Shown one piece after another: positions 18,088 through 26,292 of a stretch of DNA of 64,000 nucleotides. Source of the stretch: Desulfobulbaceae bacterium. Its GTDB lineage: Bacteria; Desulfobacterota; Desulfobulbia; Desulfobulbales; Desulfocapsaceae. The stretch's first letter is position 1, and each line of letters opens with the position of its first letter. The notes below the pieces were generated by a model. It ran no database searches. It saw nothing but the letters and a program-made list of their open reading frames with translations, and had not been told where the DNA came from. Position numbers and translations under genes: made by a program. The stretch is taken from assembly GCA_009773475.1 (NCBI GenBank), contig WSXV01000001.1, forward strand, positions 558,001-622,000. The letters are read 5' to 3'.

Positions 18088-19461
18088 GTGAGCAGGGGAG
18101 AAAAGCAGGTGACCATTCTGGTGGTGGATGATGAACAGGTGCATCGCTATATGCTCTGTTCCATGTTCCGTGAGTGGGGGTGGAAATGTGTGGAGGCCGA
18201 TGATGGCCGTACTGCGGTGGAGGCAGTCGCCAAGGCTGACTTTGATGCGGTGCTTATGGATGTGCGGATGGCCAAGATGGATGGCATGGAGGCCTTCGCC
18301 CGCATCCATGCCCTGCAGCCGGCCCTGCCGGTGGTAATTATGACCGCCTATTCTTCAGTGGATGACGCCGTTGAGGCGATGAAGCACGGAGCCCATGATT
18401 ATCTCACCAAGCCCCTTGATTTTGACCGTCTGCGGTTGACCCTGACCCGAGCCCTGGATCATCATCAGGTGGAGGAAAAACGGCAGCAGGTCAAGGCGAA
18501 GGATCATACAGAGCCGGTTCAGAGCAGTTCCATCATCGGTAATTCGCCGCCCATGCAGGAATTGCTGGAGATGATCTCGTACGTGGCGGCCACTGAGGCC
18601 ACGGTTTTGATCACCGGTGAGTCGGGCACCGGCAAGGAGCTGGTGGCAGCCGAGCTGCACAAGAATAGTGATCGCCATGACGGGCCCTTTGTCAAGGTCA
18701 ACTGTGCGGCCCTGGCCGAGACCCTGCTGGAGTCCGAACTCTTCGGCCATGAGAAAGGGGCCTTTACCGGCGCGGATCGGCGGCGGGAGGGGAAATTCGT
18801 ACAGGCGGACAGGGGCACACTTTTCCTCGATGAAATCGGTGAGACAACCCAGGCCATGCAGGTCAAACTGTTGCGGGTTTTGCAGGAGCACGAACTGCAA
18901 CGGGTGGGTGGCGAAGAGACCATCAAGGTCGATGTTCGAATCCTGGCGGCCACCAACCGTGATCTAGCCGCCGAGGTGAAGGCCGGGAATTTTCGCGAAG
19001 ATCTCTACTATCGCTTAAATGTGGTGACCCTGTTCGTGCCGCCGCTGCGTGAGCGTAAGGGCGATATCCCCTTGCTCGTTGCCCATTTTGTCGGCAAGTT
19101 TGCCGAGAAGAACCGCCGCACGGTGGAGGCGGTGACTCCCCGCTGTATGGAGCTGCTGGTCCAGTATGGCTGGCCGGGCAATGTCCGGGAGCTGGAAAAC
19201 GCCATTGAACGCGGGGTAATTCTTATGCGTGGCGATCAGCTCAGCGAAAAGAGCCTGCCCCTGCCCATTCAGAAACAGGAGGAAAGCGGATCAGGAGGGG
19301 GGATAGTCGCCCCCGCCTCGTCCCTGCAGGAAGCGGAGCGGCTAATGATCCTCCAGACCCTGGAAGAGACCGGCGGCAACAAGAGTGAGGCTGCGCGACG
19401 TCTGGGCATTACCCGGAAAACTCTGCAGAATAAATTGCAGCGCTATGATGTTGCCGGATAA
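18088..19461 (+). CDS. Sigma54-dependent response regulator (NtrC family)
   Basis: 457 aa in three domains. The receiver (1-125) has the phospho-acceptor D58 in VLMDVRMAKMDG and lysine in TKPLD. The AAA+ sigma54 activator domain has Walker A GESGTGKE, the GAFTGA loop that contacts sigma54, and the LFLDEI Walker B. A Fis-type HTH closes the protein (NKSEAARRLGITRKTLQNKL). GTG start with AAGGAG upstream. No sensor kinase gene is next to it, so its partner must be elsewhere. No target promoter is obvious in the window. It resembles ZraR/HydG-type regulators. Confidence 0.93.
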   Translation: MSRGEKQVTILVVDDEQVHRYMLCSMFREWGWKCVEADDGRTAVEAVAKADFDAVLMDVRMAKMDGMEAFARIHALQPALPVVIMTAYSSVDDAVEAMKHGAHDYLTKPLDFDRLRLTLTRALDHHQVEEKRQQVKAKDHTEPVQSSSIIGNSPPMQELLEMISYVAATEATVLITGESGTGKELVAAELHKNSDRHDGPFVKVNCAALAETLLESELFGHEKGAFTGADRRREGKFVQADRGTLFLDEIGETTQAMQVKLLRVLQEHELQRVGGEETIKVDVRILAATNRDLAAEVKAGNFREDLYYRLNVVTLFVPPLRERKGDIPLLVAHFVGKFAEKNRRTVEAVTPRCMELLVQYGWPGNVRELENAIERGVILMRGDQLSEKSLPLPIQKQEESGSGGGIVAPASSLQEAERLMILQTLEETGGNKSEAARRLGITRKTLQNKLQRYDVAG

Positions 19462-19614
19462 CTCGTTGCTGGGCAGGGTAAATGATGTTTTGTGCATGAA
19501 AACATATGGCCTGTTTCCTGGAAAAGGTTTACATTTTCACTTTTTCTGCCTGTTGTTTTTTATATTTCCCAACATTAAAATTTATACCTCAATTTTTATT
19601 CAGGAGTTTGTTCA

Positions 19615-20919
19615 ATGAGAACAGATATCGTACACATCGGGGCTGGAGAGCTGACCTACGAGATCAGAAATATCGTCAATGTCGGGATGAAGCTGCAGAA
19701 GCTGGGCTTAACCGTGAACTGGGAGAATATTGGCGATCCCATTGCCAAGGGCGAGCAGATTCCTCTGTGGATGAAGGAGATCGTGGCCGCGGCAGTGATG
19801 GAGAACGCCACCTACGGCTACAGCCCCACCAAGGGCGTCCTTGCCACCCGCGAGTTTATTGCGGCCGAGACCAACCGACGGGGCGGGGCTCAGATTGATG
19901 CCGAGGATATTATCTTCTTTAATGGCTTAGGCGACGCCATTGCCAAGGTATTTGGATTTTTGCGCGGCACGGCCCGGGTGCTGGTGCCGACCCCCAGTTA
20001 TACCACCCATTCTTCCGCCGAGGCCGCCCATGCCGGCGATAAGCCGCTGACCTACATCCTTGATCCCAATCATCACTGGTATCCCGACCTCGATGATCTT
20101 GAGAAGAGTGTCAAATACAATCCGGCAGTGGCCGGCATTTTGATTATCAATCCCGATAATCCCACCGGTGCGGTGTATCCCCGCGAGATCCTGGAGGCCA
20201 TTGTTGACATCGCCCGTCGCTATGATCTCTTTGTGATCTGTGACGAGGTGTATCACAACATCGTCTATAATGGAACCTCCACTCCCTCCCTGTCGGAGGT
20301 GATCGGCGATGTTCCGGGCATTGCCATGCGTGGGATCTCCAAAGAGATGCCCTGGCCCGGCTCGCGCTGTGGCTGGATCGAGGTCTATAACGGGGACAAG
20401 GACCCGATGTTTGCCAAGTATATCCAGTCTATTCTCAATGCCAAGATGGTTGAGGTCTGCTCCACCACCCTGCCCCAGGTGATATATCCCCAGGTGGTGA
20501 CCCATCCCGCCTACCAGGGGTATTTAGAGGAGCGGACCCGGCGCTATGAAAAATGCTCCAATATCGCCCATGAGAGCCTGAAAAATGTAAAAGGAATTCT
20601 GGTCAATCGCCCCAATGGCGCCTTTTACATGAGTGTTTGTTTTGAAGAGGGGCTCCTCAACCACCGGCAGACCCTGCCCATCGAAAATAATGAGATCAGG
20701 CAGCTCGTCGAATCCCTGGTGGCCGCCCCCGGCACCTCCGTTGACAAGCGTTTTGTCTATTACATGCTGGCGTCAACCGGCGTCTGCGTGGTTCCTTTAA
20801 GTTCCTTTGCCACCGAGTTGCAGGGCTTCCGGATCACCCTGCTGGAGCGTGACGAGGAGAAGTTCGTTCAGATATTTGACACCATCGCCACCTCCATTGC
20901 CCAGTATCTGAAAAGCTGA
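19615..20919 (+). CDS. PLP-dependent class I/II aminotransferase
   Basis: A 434-aa fold-type I aminotransferase. Visible motifs are NPDNPTGAVYPREIL (substrate/cofactor loop), VICDEVYHNIVYNG with the PLP-contact Asp and Tyr, and GISKEMPWPGSRCGW with the Schiff-base lysine followed by the conserved PGxRxGW arginine. The family includes alanine/aspartate-type transaminases. The next gene is an alanine/Na+ symporter, so an alanine-pyruvate role is possible but not proven. GG-rich but weak Shine-Dalgarno (TTCAGGAG) before ATG. A possible promoter region of about 150 AT-rich bases precedes it. Confidence 0.85.
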   Translation: MRTDIVHIGAGELTYEIRNIVNVGMKLQKLGLTVNWENIGDPIAKGEQIPLWMKEIVAAAVMENATYGYSPTKGVLATREFIAAETNRRGGAQIDAEDIIFFNGLGDAIAKVFGFLRGTARVLVPTPSYTTHSSAEAAHAGDKPLTYILDPNHHWYPDLDDLEKSVKYNPAVAGILIINPDNPTGAVYPREILEAIVDIARRYDLFVICDEVYHNIVYNGTSTPSLSEVIGDVPGIAMRGISKEMPWPGSRCGWIEVYNGDKDPMFAKYIQSILNAKMVEVCSTTLPQVIYPQVVTHPAYQGYLEERTRRYEKCSNIAHESLKNVKGILVNRPNGAFYMSVCFEEGLLNHRQTLPIENNEIRQLVESLVAAPGTSVDKRFVYYMLASTGVCVVPLSSFATELQGFRITLLERDEEKFVQIFDTIATSIAQYLKS

Positions 20920-20977
20920 AAGGGATTTGCCCTCATAGCTCAAAAAAAAATAAGCAGTCCACGGAGGGGTTGTCCCT

Positions 20978-22300
20978 GTGAATTCCATCGAATTATTAAT
21001 TTCCACCCTGTCCGGATGGATCTGGGGGCCTCCCATGCTGGCACTGCTGGTGGGAACCGGTCTCTATCTGACAGTGATTCTGCGCGGCATGCAGTTTCGT
21101 GTCCTGCCCCACGCCCTGCGTCTGATCTGGCAAAAAGAGCATGGAAGCGAAGGTGATATCAGCCATTTTGCGGCGCTGATGACGGCCCTCGCGGCCACAG
21201 TGGGGATCGGTAATATTGTCGGTGTTGCCACCGCCATCAGCCTCGGCGGGCCTGGCGCGGTGTTCTGGATGTGGATGACCGGGCTGGTCGGGATGGCCAC
21301 CAAATACGCGGAAGCGGTGCTGGCGGTAAAGTACCGGGAGAAGGGTGAACACGGCATGCGGGGCGGCCCTATGTACTATCTGGCCAACGGCGCCGGCCTG
21401 CCCAAGCTTGCGTGGCTCTTTGCCCTGTTCACTGCCCTGGCCACCTTCGGCATCGGCAATATGACCCAGGCCAATGCGGTGGCCACCATCTTTCAATCGA
21501 CCTTTCACATCGAGCCCTGGCTCACCGGGACCATCCTTATGCTCCTTACCGGTTTGGTGATTCTGGGAGGGATCAAGTCCATTGCCCGCTTTACCTCATT
21601 CCTGGTGCCGTTCATGATTGTCGGTTACACCGGCGCTTCATTGCTGGTGCTGGCCATTAACGCAGGGGAAATTCCCCACGCCCTGGCTTTGATCTTCTAT
21701 CACGCCTTTACCCCCATGGCCGCCACCGGTGGCTTTGCCGGTTCGGTAGTGGCCGCCTCCATGCGGTATGGTATCGCCCGCGGCGTTTTTTCCAATGAAT
21801 CGGGTCTTGGTTCGGCCCCCATTGCGGCCGCTGCCGCCAGGACTCGTGATCCGGTCAAACAGGCATTGGTGAGTATGACCCAGACCTTCATCGACACCCT
21901 GGTGGTCTGCACCATGACCGCCATGGTGATCCTCACCAGTCACGCCTGGCTGGAAGGCATTGCCCCCGGGCAATTGACCAGCGCCAGTTTCGGCGAGACC
22001 CTGGGACAGAGCGGGGTGGTGATCGTTGCCGTGGCCACGGCGCTCTTTGCCTACTCTACCCTGATCGGCTGGAATTATTATGGGGAAAAGGCCATCGAGT
22101 ACCTTGCGGGCCGTCGCGCCATTGCTCCCTACCGGGTGGTCTTTGTGGCGGTGGTGATTGTGGGGGCGATGATGAAGCTGGAATTCGTCTGGAATTTCTC
22201 CGACCTTATGAATGGAATGATGGCTATCCCCAATATTGTCGGATTGCTGCTGCTGTCCAAGGTGGTCAAGGAAGAAACCGAGCGTTATTTCAAGTGGTAA
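20978..22300 (+). CDS. Alanine/Na+ (AGCS-family) symporter
   Basis: 440 aa with about 10-11 transmembrane segments. It carries the AGCS signature motifs: GIGNIVGVATAISLGGPGAVF near the N-terminus, MRGGPMYYLANG, and FSNESGLGSAPIAAAAA. It imports alanine or glycine with sodium across the inner membrane. GTG start with ACGGAGGGG about 8 nt upstream. It lies 58 bp after the aminotransferase on the same strand, so the two probably form an operon for alanine use. Confidence 0.92.
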   Translation: MNSIELLISTLSGWIWGPPMLALLVGTGLYLTVILRGMQFRVLPHALRLIWQKEHGSEGDISHFAALMTALAATVGIGNIVGVATAISLGGPGAVFWMWMTGLVGMATKYAEAVLAVKYREKGEHGMRGGPMYYLANGAGLPKLAWLFALFTALATFGIGNMTQANAVATIFQSTFHIEPWLTGTILMLLTGLVILGGIKSIARFTSFLVPFMIVGYTGASLLVLAINAGEIPHALALIFYHAFTPMAATGGFAGSVVAASMRYGIARGVFSNESGLGSAPIAAAAARTRDPVKQALVSMTQTFIDTLVVCTMTAMVILTSHAWLEGIAPGQLTSASFGETLGQSGVVIVAVATALFAYSTLIGWNYYGEKAIEYLAGRRAIAPYRVVFVAVVIVGAMMKLEFVWNFSDLMNGMMAIPNIVGLLLLSKVVKEETERYFKW

Positions 22301-22431
22301 GACACCGGGTTGAGACGGCAACGGGAGGCCGGATGCCCTGCCGTCTACTACCCTGTTATCCGTAGCGAGATGCGGGTGGTGTATACTGTCACCGGAATTC
22401 CCAACAAGCCAAACAACAAGAGGTCGCCACG

Positions 22432-22803
22432 ATGATCCCGGAAAAATTACTTGAAATTATGAAGAAAGATGGGATCGTTGCCATTGCCACCTTGGGAAAG
22501 GATGGGCAGCACCTGGTCAATACCTGGAATAGCTATATCAGGATATCATCAGACGAGCGATTGTTCATTCCTGCAGGGTACATGCATAAGACAGAGGCCA
22601 ATATTGCCCACAACCCAAATGTCCTGATTACCATTGGAAGTAGCAAGGTGAAAGGCCTACACGGAGCAGGGGCAGGTTTTTTGATTAAGGGAAAGGCGAT
22701 CTTCATAACATCCGGACCGGATTATGATTTTATGAAGGCAAAATTCAGTTGGTTGCGAGCCACCTTGGCCGTTACCATCGATTCTGCCACTCAAACCTGG
22801 TGA
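22432..22803 (+). CDS. Small FMN-binding protein (Desulfovibrio FMN-bp type)
   Basis: 123 aa, a split-barrel flavin protein related to pyridoxamine-phosphate oxidases. The sequence closely follows the 122-residue FMN-binding protein of Desulfovibrio vulgaris Miyazaki F, with IVAIATLGKDGQHLVNTWNSY, GYMHKTEANIAHNPNVL and a GxGFLIKG segment. That protein forms dimers and binds FMN, but its physiological role is not settled; an electron carrier is likely. A hairpin follows the stop. Monocistronic. Confidence 0.9.
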   Translation: MIPEKLLEIMKKDGIVAIATLGKDGQHLVNTWNSYIRISSDERLFIPAGYMHKTEANIAHNPNVLITIGSSKVKGLHGAGAGFLIKGKAIFITSGPDYDFMKAKFSWLRATLAVTIDSATQTW

Positions 22804-22831
22804 AGGGAGGGGCCGGGGACAGCAGATTCAG

Positions 22832-22870
22832 CATGTTCCTGGAACTCCGTTGCGGAATTTCGGGAACATG
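22832..22870. repeat. REP-like hairpin
   Basis: An imperfect inverted repeat with outer arms CATGTTCC/GGAACATG (22832-22839 and 22863-22870) and an inner TCCG/CGGA pair. It is preceded by a CCGGGGACAG element similar to one near 44990. It may act as a terminator for the FMN-binding protein gene or be an extragenic repeat. Confidence 0.5.
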
Positions 22871-22960
22871 GAATATAAAAGCATAAAAGGGGGCAGGATT
22901 AAATAAGATCTTGTCCTCTTTCATGCTTTATTCTTTGTAAATATCACGGAGGAACATAAA

Positions 22961-24592
22961 ATCAGCATAGTCAGTGGGAATACCAGCGGTCTCAAGAAGC
23001 ATCAACTCGCCGCCCTGGAGCGGTTGGCCGGAAAGCGGGTGGCCCGGGAGCAGGTTATCTCGCCCGAGATGGCCAAGACCCTGTGTGAACTTTCCTTTGA
23101 GCTGAACCGGCAGATAGGGGTGTTGCTTCATCGTTCCGGCAAGGTGGAGCAGGTGGTGGTCGGGGATTTCAAGGGGATCATGATTCCGCGCTTAGGGGCG
23201 GTTCGTGGTACCGGCGGACGCCTGAAGGGGCTGCGGCTGGTGCATACCCATCTGGCCGGGGAGGCGATCAGCGATGAAGACCTGATGGATCTGCTCTTTC
23301 TGCGGCTGGATCTGCTTTCGATCCTCAAAATTACCGCCGAAGGTCTACCCGAGCAGCTTTACTCTGCCCACCTGCTGCCTCAGCCCGTGGACGGGAAAAG
23401 CTGGGCCTTTCTCGAGCCCCTCCACCCCGCCGCCCAGAAGGACTCCTTTGCTGATTTCATTGCTGACCTGGAAGATGGGTTTGCCCGTCGCCAGGCGACC
23501 TCCCACGTGGATAAGGGCCAGGACCGGGCGATCCTGATCAGTGTGAGCATGGATGCGCAGCTCCGTGCCGAGGAGTCGCTTGCTGAATTGTCCGAGCTGA
23601 CCCGTTCCGATAATATCCAGGTTCTGGAAACGGTTCTGCAGCGCAGCAGAAAGGTCAATCCCCGTTTGATTCTGGGGAAGGGAAAGCTGGCCGAGGTGAT
23701 GATCATGGCCTTGCAGCTTGACGCCAATCTGCTCATCTTCAACCAGGAACTCAATCCCTCCCAGCTCCGTTCCATCACCGATCATACCGAGATGCGGGTC
23801 ATTGATCGCACTCAGTTAATCCTCGACATCTTCGCCCATCGGGCCCTGAGCCGTGAAGGGCGGCTGCAGGTGGAAATGGCGCAGTTGAAATATATGCTTC
23901 CCCGTCTTTCCACCCGTGATGATGCCCTGTCGCGCTTAAGTGGCGGGATCGGTACCCGGGGGCCGGGTGAGACCAAGCTCGAAACCCACCGCCGCCGCAT
24001 AGATGACCGGCTGGCCCGGCTCACCAAAGAGCTGGAGCAGGTGGGCAAGGAACGGTACCAGCGGCGGGCCAGGCGTCGGAAAAAAGAACTGCCGGTGCTC
24101 TCCCTGGTGGGCTACACCAATGCCGGCAAGTCAACCCTGCTCAATACCCTGACCCACAGCGATATTACCGCCGAGGATAAGCTCTTTGCCACCCTCGATC
24201 CCACCAGCCGTCGGCTGCGGTTTCCCCACGAAATGGAGGTGGTGGTCACTGATACGGTGGGATTTATCCGCCATCTGCCGGCTGAATTGTTAAAGGCCTT
24301 TGCTGCAACCCTAGAGGAATTGCAGGAGGCGGATCTTCTGGTCCATGTCATTGATCTTTCCAATCCCGCCTTCCGCGAGCAGATACAGGTGGTGGAAGAT
24401 TTGCTGCGGGAGTTGGAGCTGGCAGAGATTCCTTGTCTTAAGGTCTTCAACAAGATTGATCGGGAGGGCGTGGGGGAACAGCTTCTCGCCTATGCCCGGC
24501 AGGAAGGAGTGGTGATCAGTGCCCTTGATGCCTCGACTTTTACCCCTTTTCTGGAGCGGGCCGAGCAGTTGATGGGGAAGATACTGAAATAG
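22961..24592 (+). CDS. hflX: GTPase HflX, likely non-canonical start
   Basis: A ribosome-associated GTPase. N-terminal HflX domain, then the GTPase core: G1 GYTNAGKSTLLN, G3 DTVGFIRHLP, G4 NKID. It also has the family stretch GGIGTRGPGETKLETHRRRI. The conserved N-terminus (GNTSGLKKHQLAALERLAGKR) is in frame, but only ATC/ATA/GTC codons precede it. A good GGAGG at 22948-22952 points to ATC at 22961 (8-nt spacing). The first standard codon, TTG at 23024, has no ribosome-binding site and would remove ~21 conserved residues. The frame is closed by a stop at 22904. Either a rare ATC start is used or there is a sequence error. Confidence 0.88.
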   Translation: MSIVSGNTSGLKKHQLAALERLAGKRVAREQVISPEMAKTLCELSFELNRQIGVLLHRSGKVEQVVVGDFKGIMIPRLGAVRGTGGRLKGLRLVHTHLAGEAISDEDLMDLLFLRLDLLSILKITAEGLPEQLYSAHLLPQPVDGKSWAFLEPLHPAAQKDSFADFIADLEDGFARRQATSHVDKGQDRAILISVSMDAQLRAEESLAELSELTRSDNIQVLETVLQRSRKVNPRLILGKGKLAEVMIMALQLDANLLIFNQELNPSQLRSITDHTEMRVIDRTQLILDIFAHRALSREGRLQVEMAQLKYMLPRLSTRDDALSRLSGGIGTRGPGETKLETHRRRIDDRLARLTKELEQVGKERYQRRARRRKKELPVLSLVGYTNAGKSTLLNTLTHSDITAEDKLFATLDPTSRRLRFPHEMEVVVTDTVGFIRHLPAELLKAFAATLEELQEADLLVHVIDLSNPAFREQIQVVEDLLRELELAEIPCLKVFNKIDREGVGEQLLAYARQEGVVISALDASTFTPFLERAEQLMGKILK

Positions 24593-24612
24593 TGTGAAAC
24601 AGTGTGGCGGAT

Positions 24613-25152
24613 TTAAGGGAAGAGATAGAAGCGGAGGGCCTGTTCCAGAGGTTCATTGCCCACAAACTGGCAGCCTATGACTGAGCCATTGACCGACTGA
24701 ATGGTCACGATTATGATGATTTCCGTTTGTTTGCGGTCGTCAAGGGTGAAGGAGACCCGTACTTGCTGGCCCACTTCAATGGTATGTTTACTTGAGGTGA
24801 TGAATTGCAGACCTCCGGTGGACAGATTAGTTACCTGCATATGGCCGTCACCGCTGGCTGGGTGTTGTATGGTATAGACGCCGGTCAATCTTGTTTTTTT
24901 CCAATGTTTATCATCAAGCTCCTTAGTATGGGTTTCATATAATCCGGCCAGAGAGGTTTTTTTTCGATAAGACCTACGAAAGTCAAGGTCAACGGGATAA
25001 GAGTGGCCGCAAGTGCAGCGCACCTTTATGGAATGCCTGCTCGAACGAAATTCTCCGACAGAAATGGTCTTCGCAAGATGACATTCAGGGCATTGGATGA
25101 TAGCGGTATCATCCGGCTTGACAAAGATTCTCTGGGTATTGCTTGCAGTCAT
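24613..25152 (-). CDS. PilZ-domain protein with N-terminal zinc-ribbon
   Basis: 179 aa. Residues ~20-50 hold two CXXC-like pairs (CPEC and CTCG), suggesting a zinc ribbon. A PilZ domain follows, with the c-di-GMP signature: an arginine/lysine-rich RRSYRKK box (~60) and NLSTGGLQF (N/DxSxxG) about 50 residues later. It probably binds c-di-GMP and acts as an adaptor; the output is not identified. It is last in a minus-strand set after pyrE and the dual-CXXC gene, and convergent with hflX (20-bp gap). Confidence 0.82.
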   Translation of the reverse strand: MTASNTQRIFVKPDDTAIIQCPECHLAKTISVGEFRSSRHSIKVRCTCGHSYPVDLDFRRSYRKKTSLAGLYETHTKELDDKHWKKTRLTGVYTIQHPASGDGHMQVTNLSTGGLQFITSSKHTIEVGQQVRVSFTLDDRKQTEIIIIVTIQSVNGSVIGCQFVGNEPLEQALRFYLFP

Positions 25153-25223
25153 CGTCTGTGGCTGGTGGCTGATTTTTGTGACAGGGTCTTTCTATTCTTG
25201 TGAGAGCTTACGAAAAGCTGGAA

Positions 25224-25394
25224 TCAGTCGTAGATAATGGTGGTGTAATTTTCCAGCAACTTTTCCGTCTCCGGGTCGAGATCGCTGGCCACTTCATGGA
25301 TCTGGAATTCCTTTTTGCAGCCTGTACAGCGCAATCGAATCCGTCTGCATGAACGGAATACTTCAAGTTTATGGGTGCATTCGCGGCATTGCAT
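25224..25394 (-). CDS. Dual-CXXC small protein
   Basis: A 56-codon gene starting 6 nt after the pyrE stop. It begins MQCRECTHKLEVFRSCRRIR, has a second CTGC pair, and ends in LLENYTTIIYD. The two CXXC motifs (CREC and CTGC) flank a basic segment, and the acidic end finishes in IIYD. This is the pattern of the dual CXXC motif small (seleno)protein family of deltaproteobacteria, in which one cysteine can be selenocysteine. Here all four positions are cysteine. A zinc-ribbon or thiol-redox role is likely. Coding character is supported by position, family pattern and a clean frame. Confidence 0.72.
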   Translation of the reverse strand: MQCRECTHKLEVFRSCRRIRLRCTGCKKEFQIHEVASDLDPETEKLLENYTTIIYD

Positions 25395-25400
25395 GGTATT

Positions 25401-25952
25401 TCAGCTGAGCAGCTCCTCCCGGGTAAAGATTGCCTCGAGGGGGTAGCCGGCGTCTGCCAGGGTCTTTGTCCCTCCTTCCTGTCGTTCCACAACGGTTACC
25501 ACCAAGCCCACCTTAAACCCTTGGGATTCCACCCGTTCAATGACCTTCAGCAGGGTGCCGCCGGTGGTCACCACATCTTCAAGAAGGGCCACTCGACAGC
25601 CGGCCGGCATATTCTTGAGTCCTTCAATGTAGTTGCCGGTGCCGTGTCCTTTGGCCTCCTTGCGGACGATAAAAGCCGGAATGGGGTGTTTTTCCAGGAA
25701 GCTGACCAGCGAAACCGCAGTAACTAAAGGATCAGCACCGAGGGTCATGCCGCCCACTGCCTGGATGGGTTCCGGTTGTTTCAGGATCATCTCCAGGATC
25801 AGCTTGCCGCAGAGATAGGCGCCTTCCGCCGATAAGGTGGTCTGCTTGCCGTCTATATAAAAATCCGAGGTCTTGCCGGAGGTCAGGGTGAAAGAACCAT
25901 GACGGTATGATTTTTCGAGGAGGATTTCCTTTAGTCGTTGGCGATCATTCAT
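25401..25952 (-). CDS. pyrE: Orotate phosphoribosyltransferase
   Basis: Converts orotate and PRPP to orotidine 5'-phosphate in pyrimidine synthesis. 183 aa, with the PRPP-binding loop VALLEDVVTTGGTLLKVIE, the mobile-loop region RKEAKGHGTGNYIEG (catalytic lysine) and FTLTSGKTSDFYID near the N-terminus. It is first in the minus-strand set pyrE - dual-CXXC - PilZ. The start matches the family N-terminus, and the upstream 340 bp divide it from glmS. Confidence 0.95.
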   Translation of the reverse strand: MNDRQRLKEILLEKSYRHGSFTLTSGKTSDFYIDGKQTTLSAEGAYLCGKLILEMILKQPEPIQAVGGMTLGADPLVTAVSLVSFLEKHPIPAFIVRKEAKGHGTGNYIEGLKNMPAGCRVALLEDVVTTGGTLLKVIERVESQGFKVGLVVTVVERQEGGTKTLADAGYPLEAIFTREELLS

Positions 25953-26292
25953 GTTAATTTGTGTTGTGTTAATTTCTGGTGAGTTTTTTATGAGGGGGGC
26001 TTGGATTTAATCCATGGTCCCACCATGACAGGTAGAAAGAAGTCAAATCAGAACTGAGCAACAGCCTGAAATTGTAAGGCTATTTGAGTAGGTTCTGACG
26101 TCGAAATGAACTTTTTATAAAATACCTGCTTTGTAAGGTAATTAAAAGAAAATTAAAAGAAAAAACTCGCTTTAATGAAAAAGGTCATGTTAATTTGAGG
26201 AGTCAAATTATACACAACTTGTGTTGTTTCTTGTCATATGGTTGAGAACAGTTTCAGCATAACTATCTTTTAAAAAAATCCAGGGGTGAACC
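25953..26292. promoter_or_regulatory. AT-rich divergent region between pyrE and glmS, with palindromes
   Basis: A 340-bp gene-free stretch. It contains a perfect palindrome TAATTTGA-GGAG-TCAAATTA at 26191-26210 and, just behind it, ACACAA-C-TTGTGT at 26212-26224. These lie 70-100 bp before glmS and could be operators. No glmS ribozyme-like sequence is seen. Promoter elements cannot be assigned with certainty. Confidence 0.35.

Noticed and set aside
26191..26292. glmS ribozyme upstream of glmS
   Set aside because: The AT-rich sequence lacks the conserved core and the class is known mainly from Gram-positive bacteria; only short palindromes are present.
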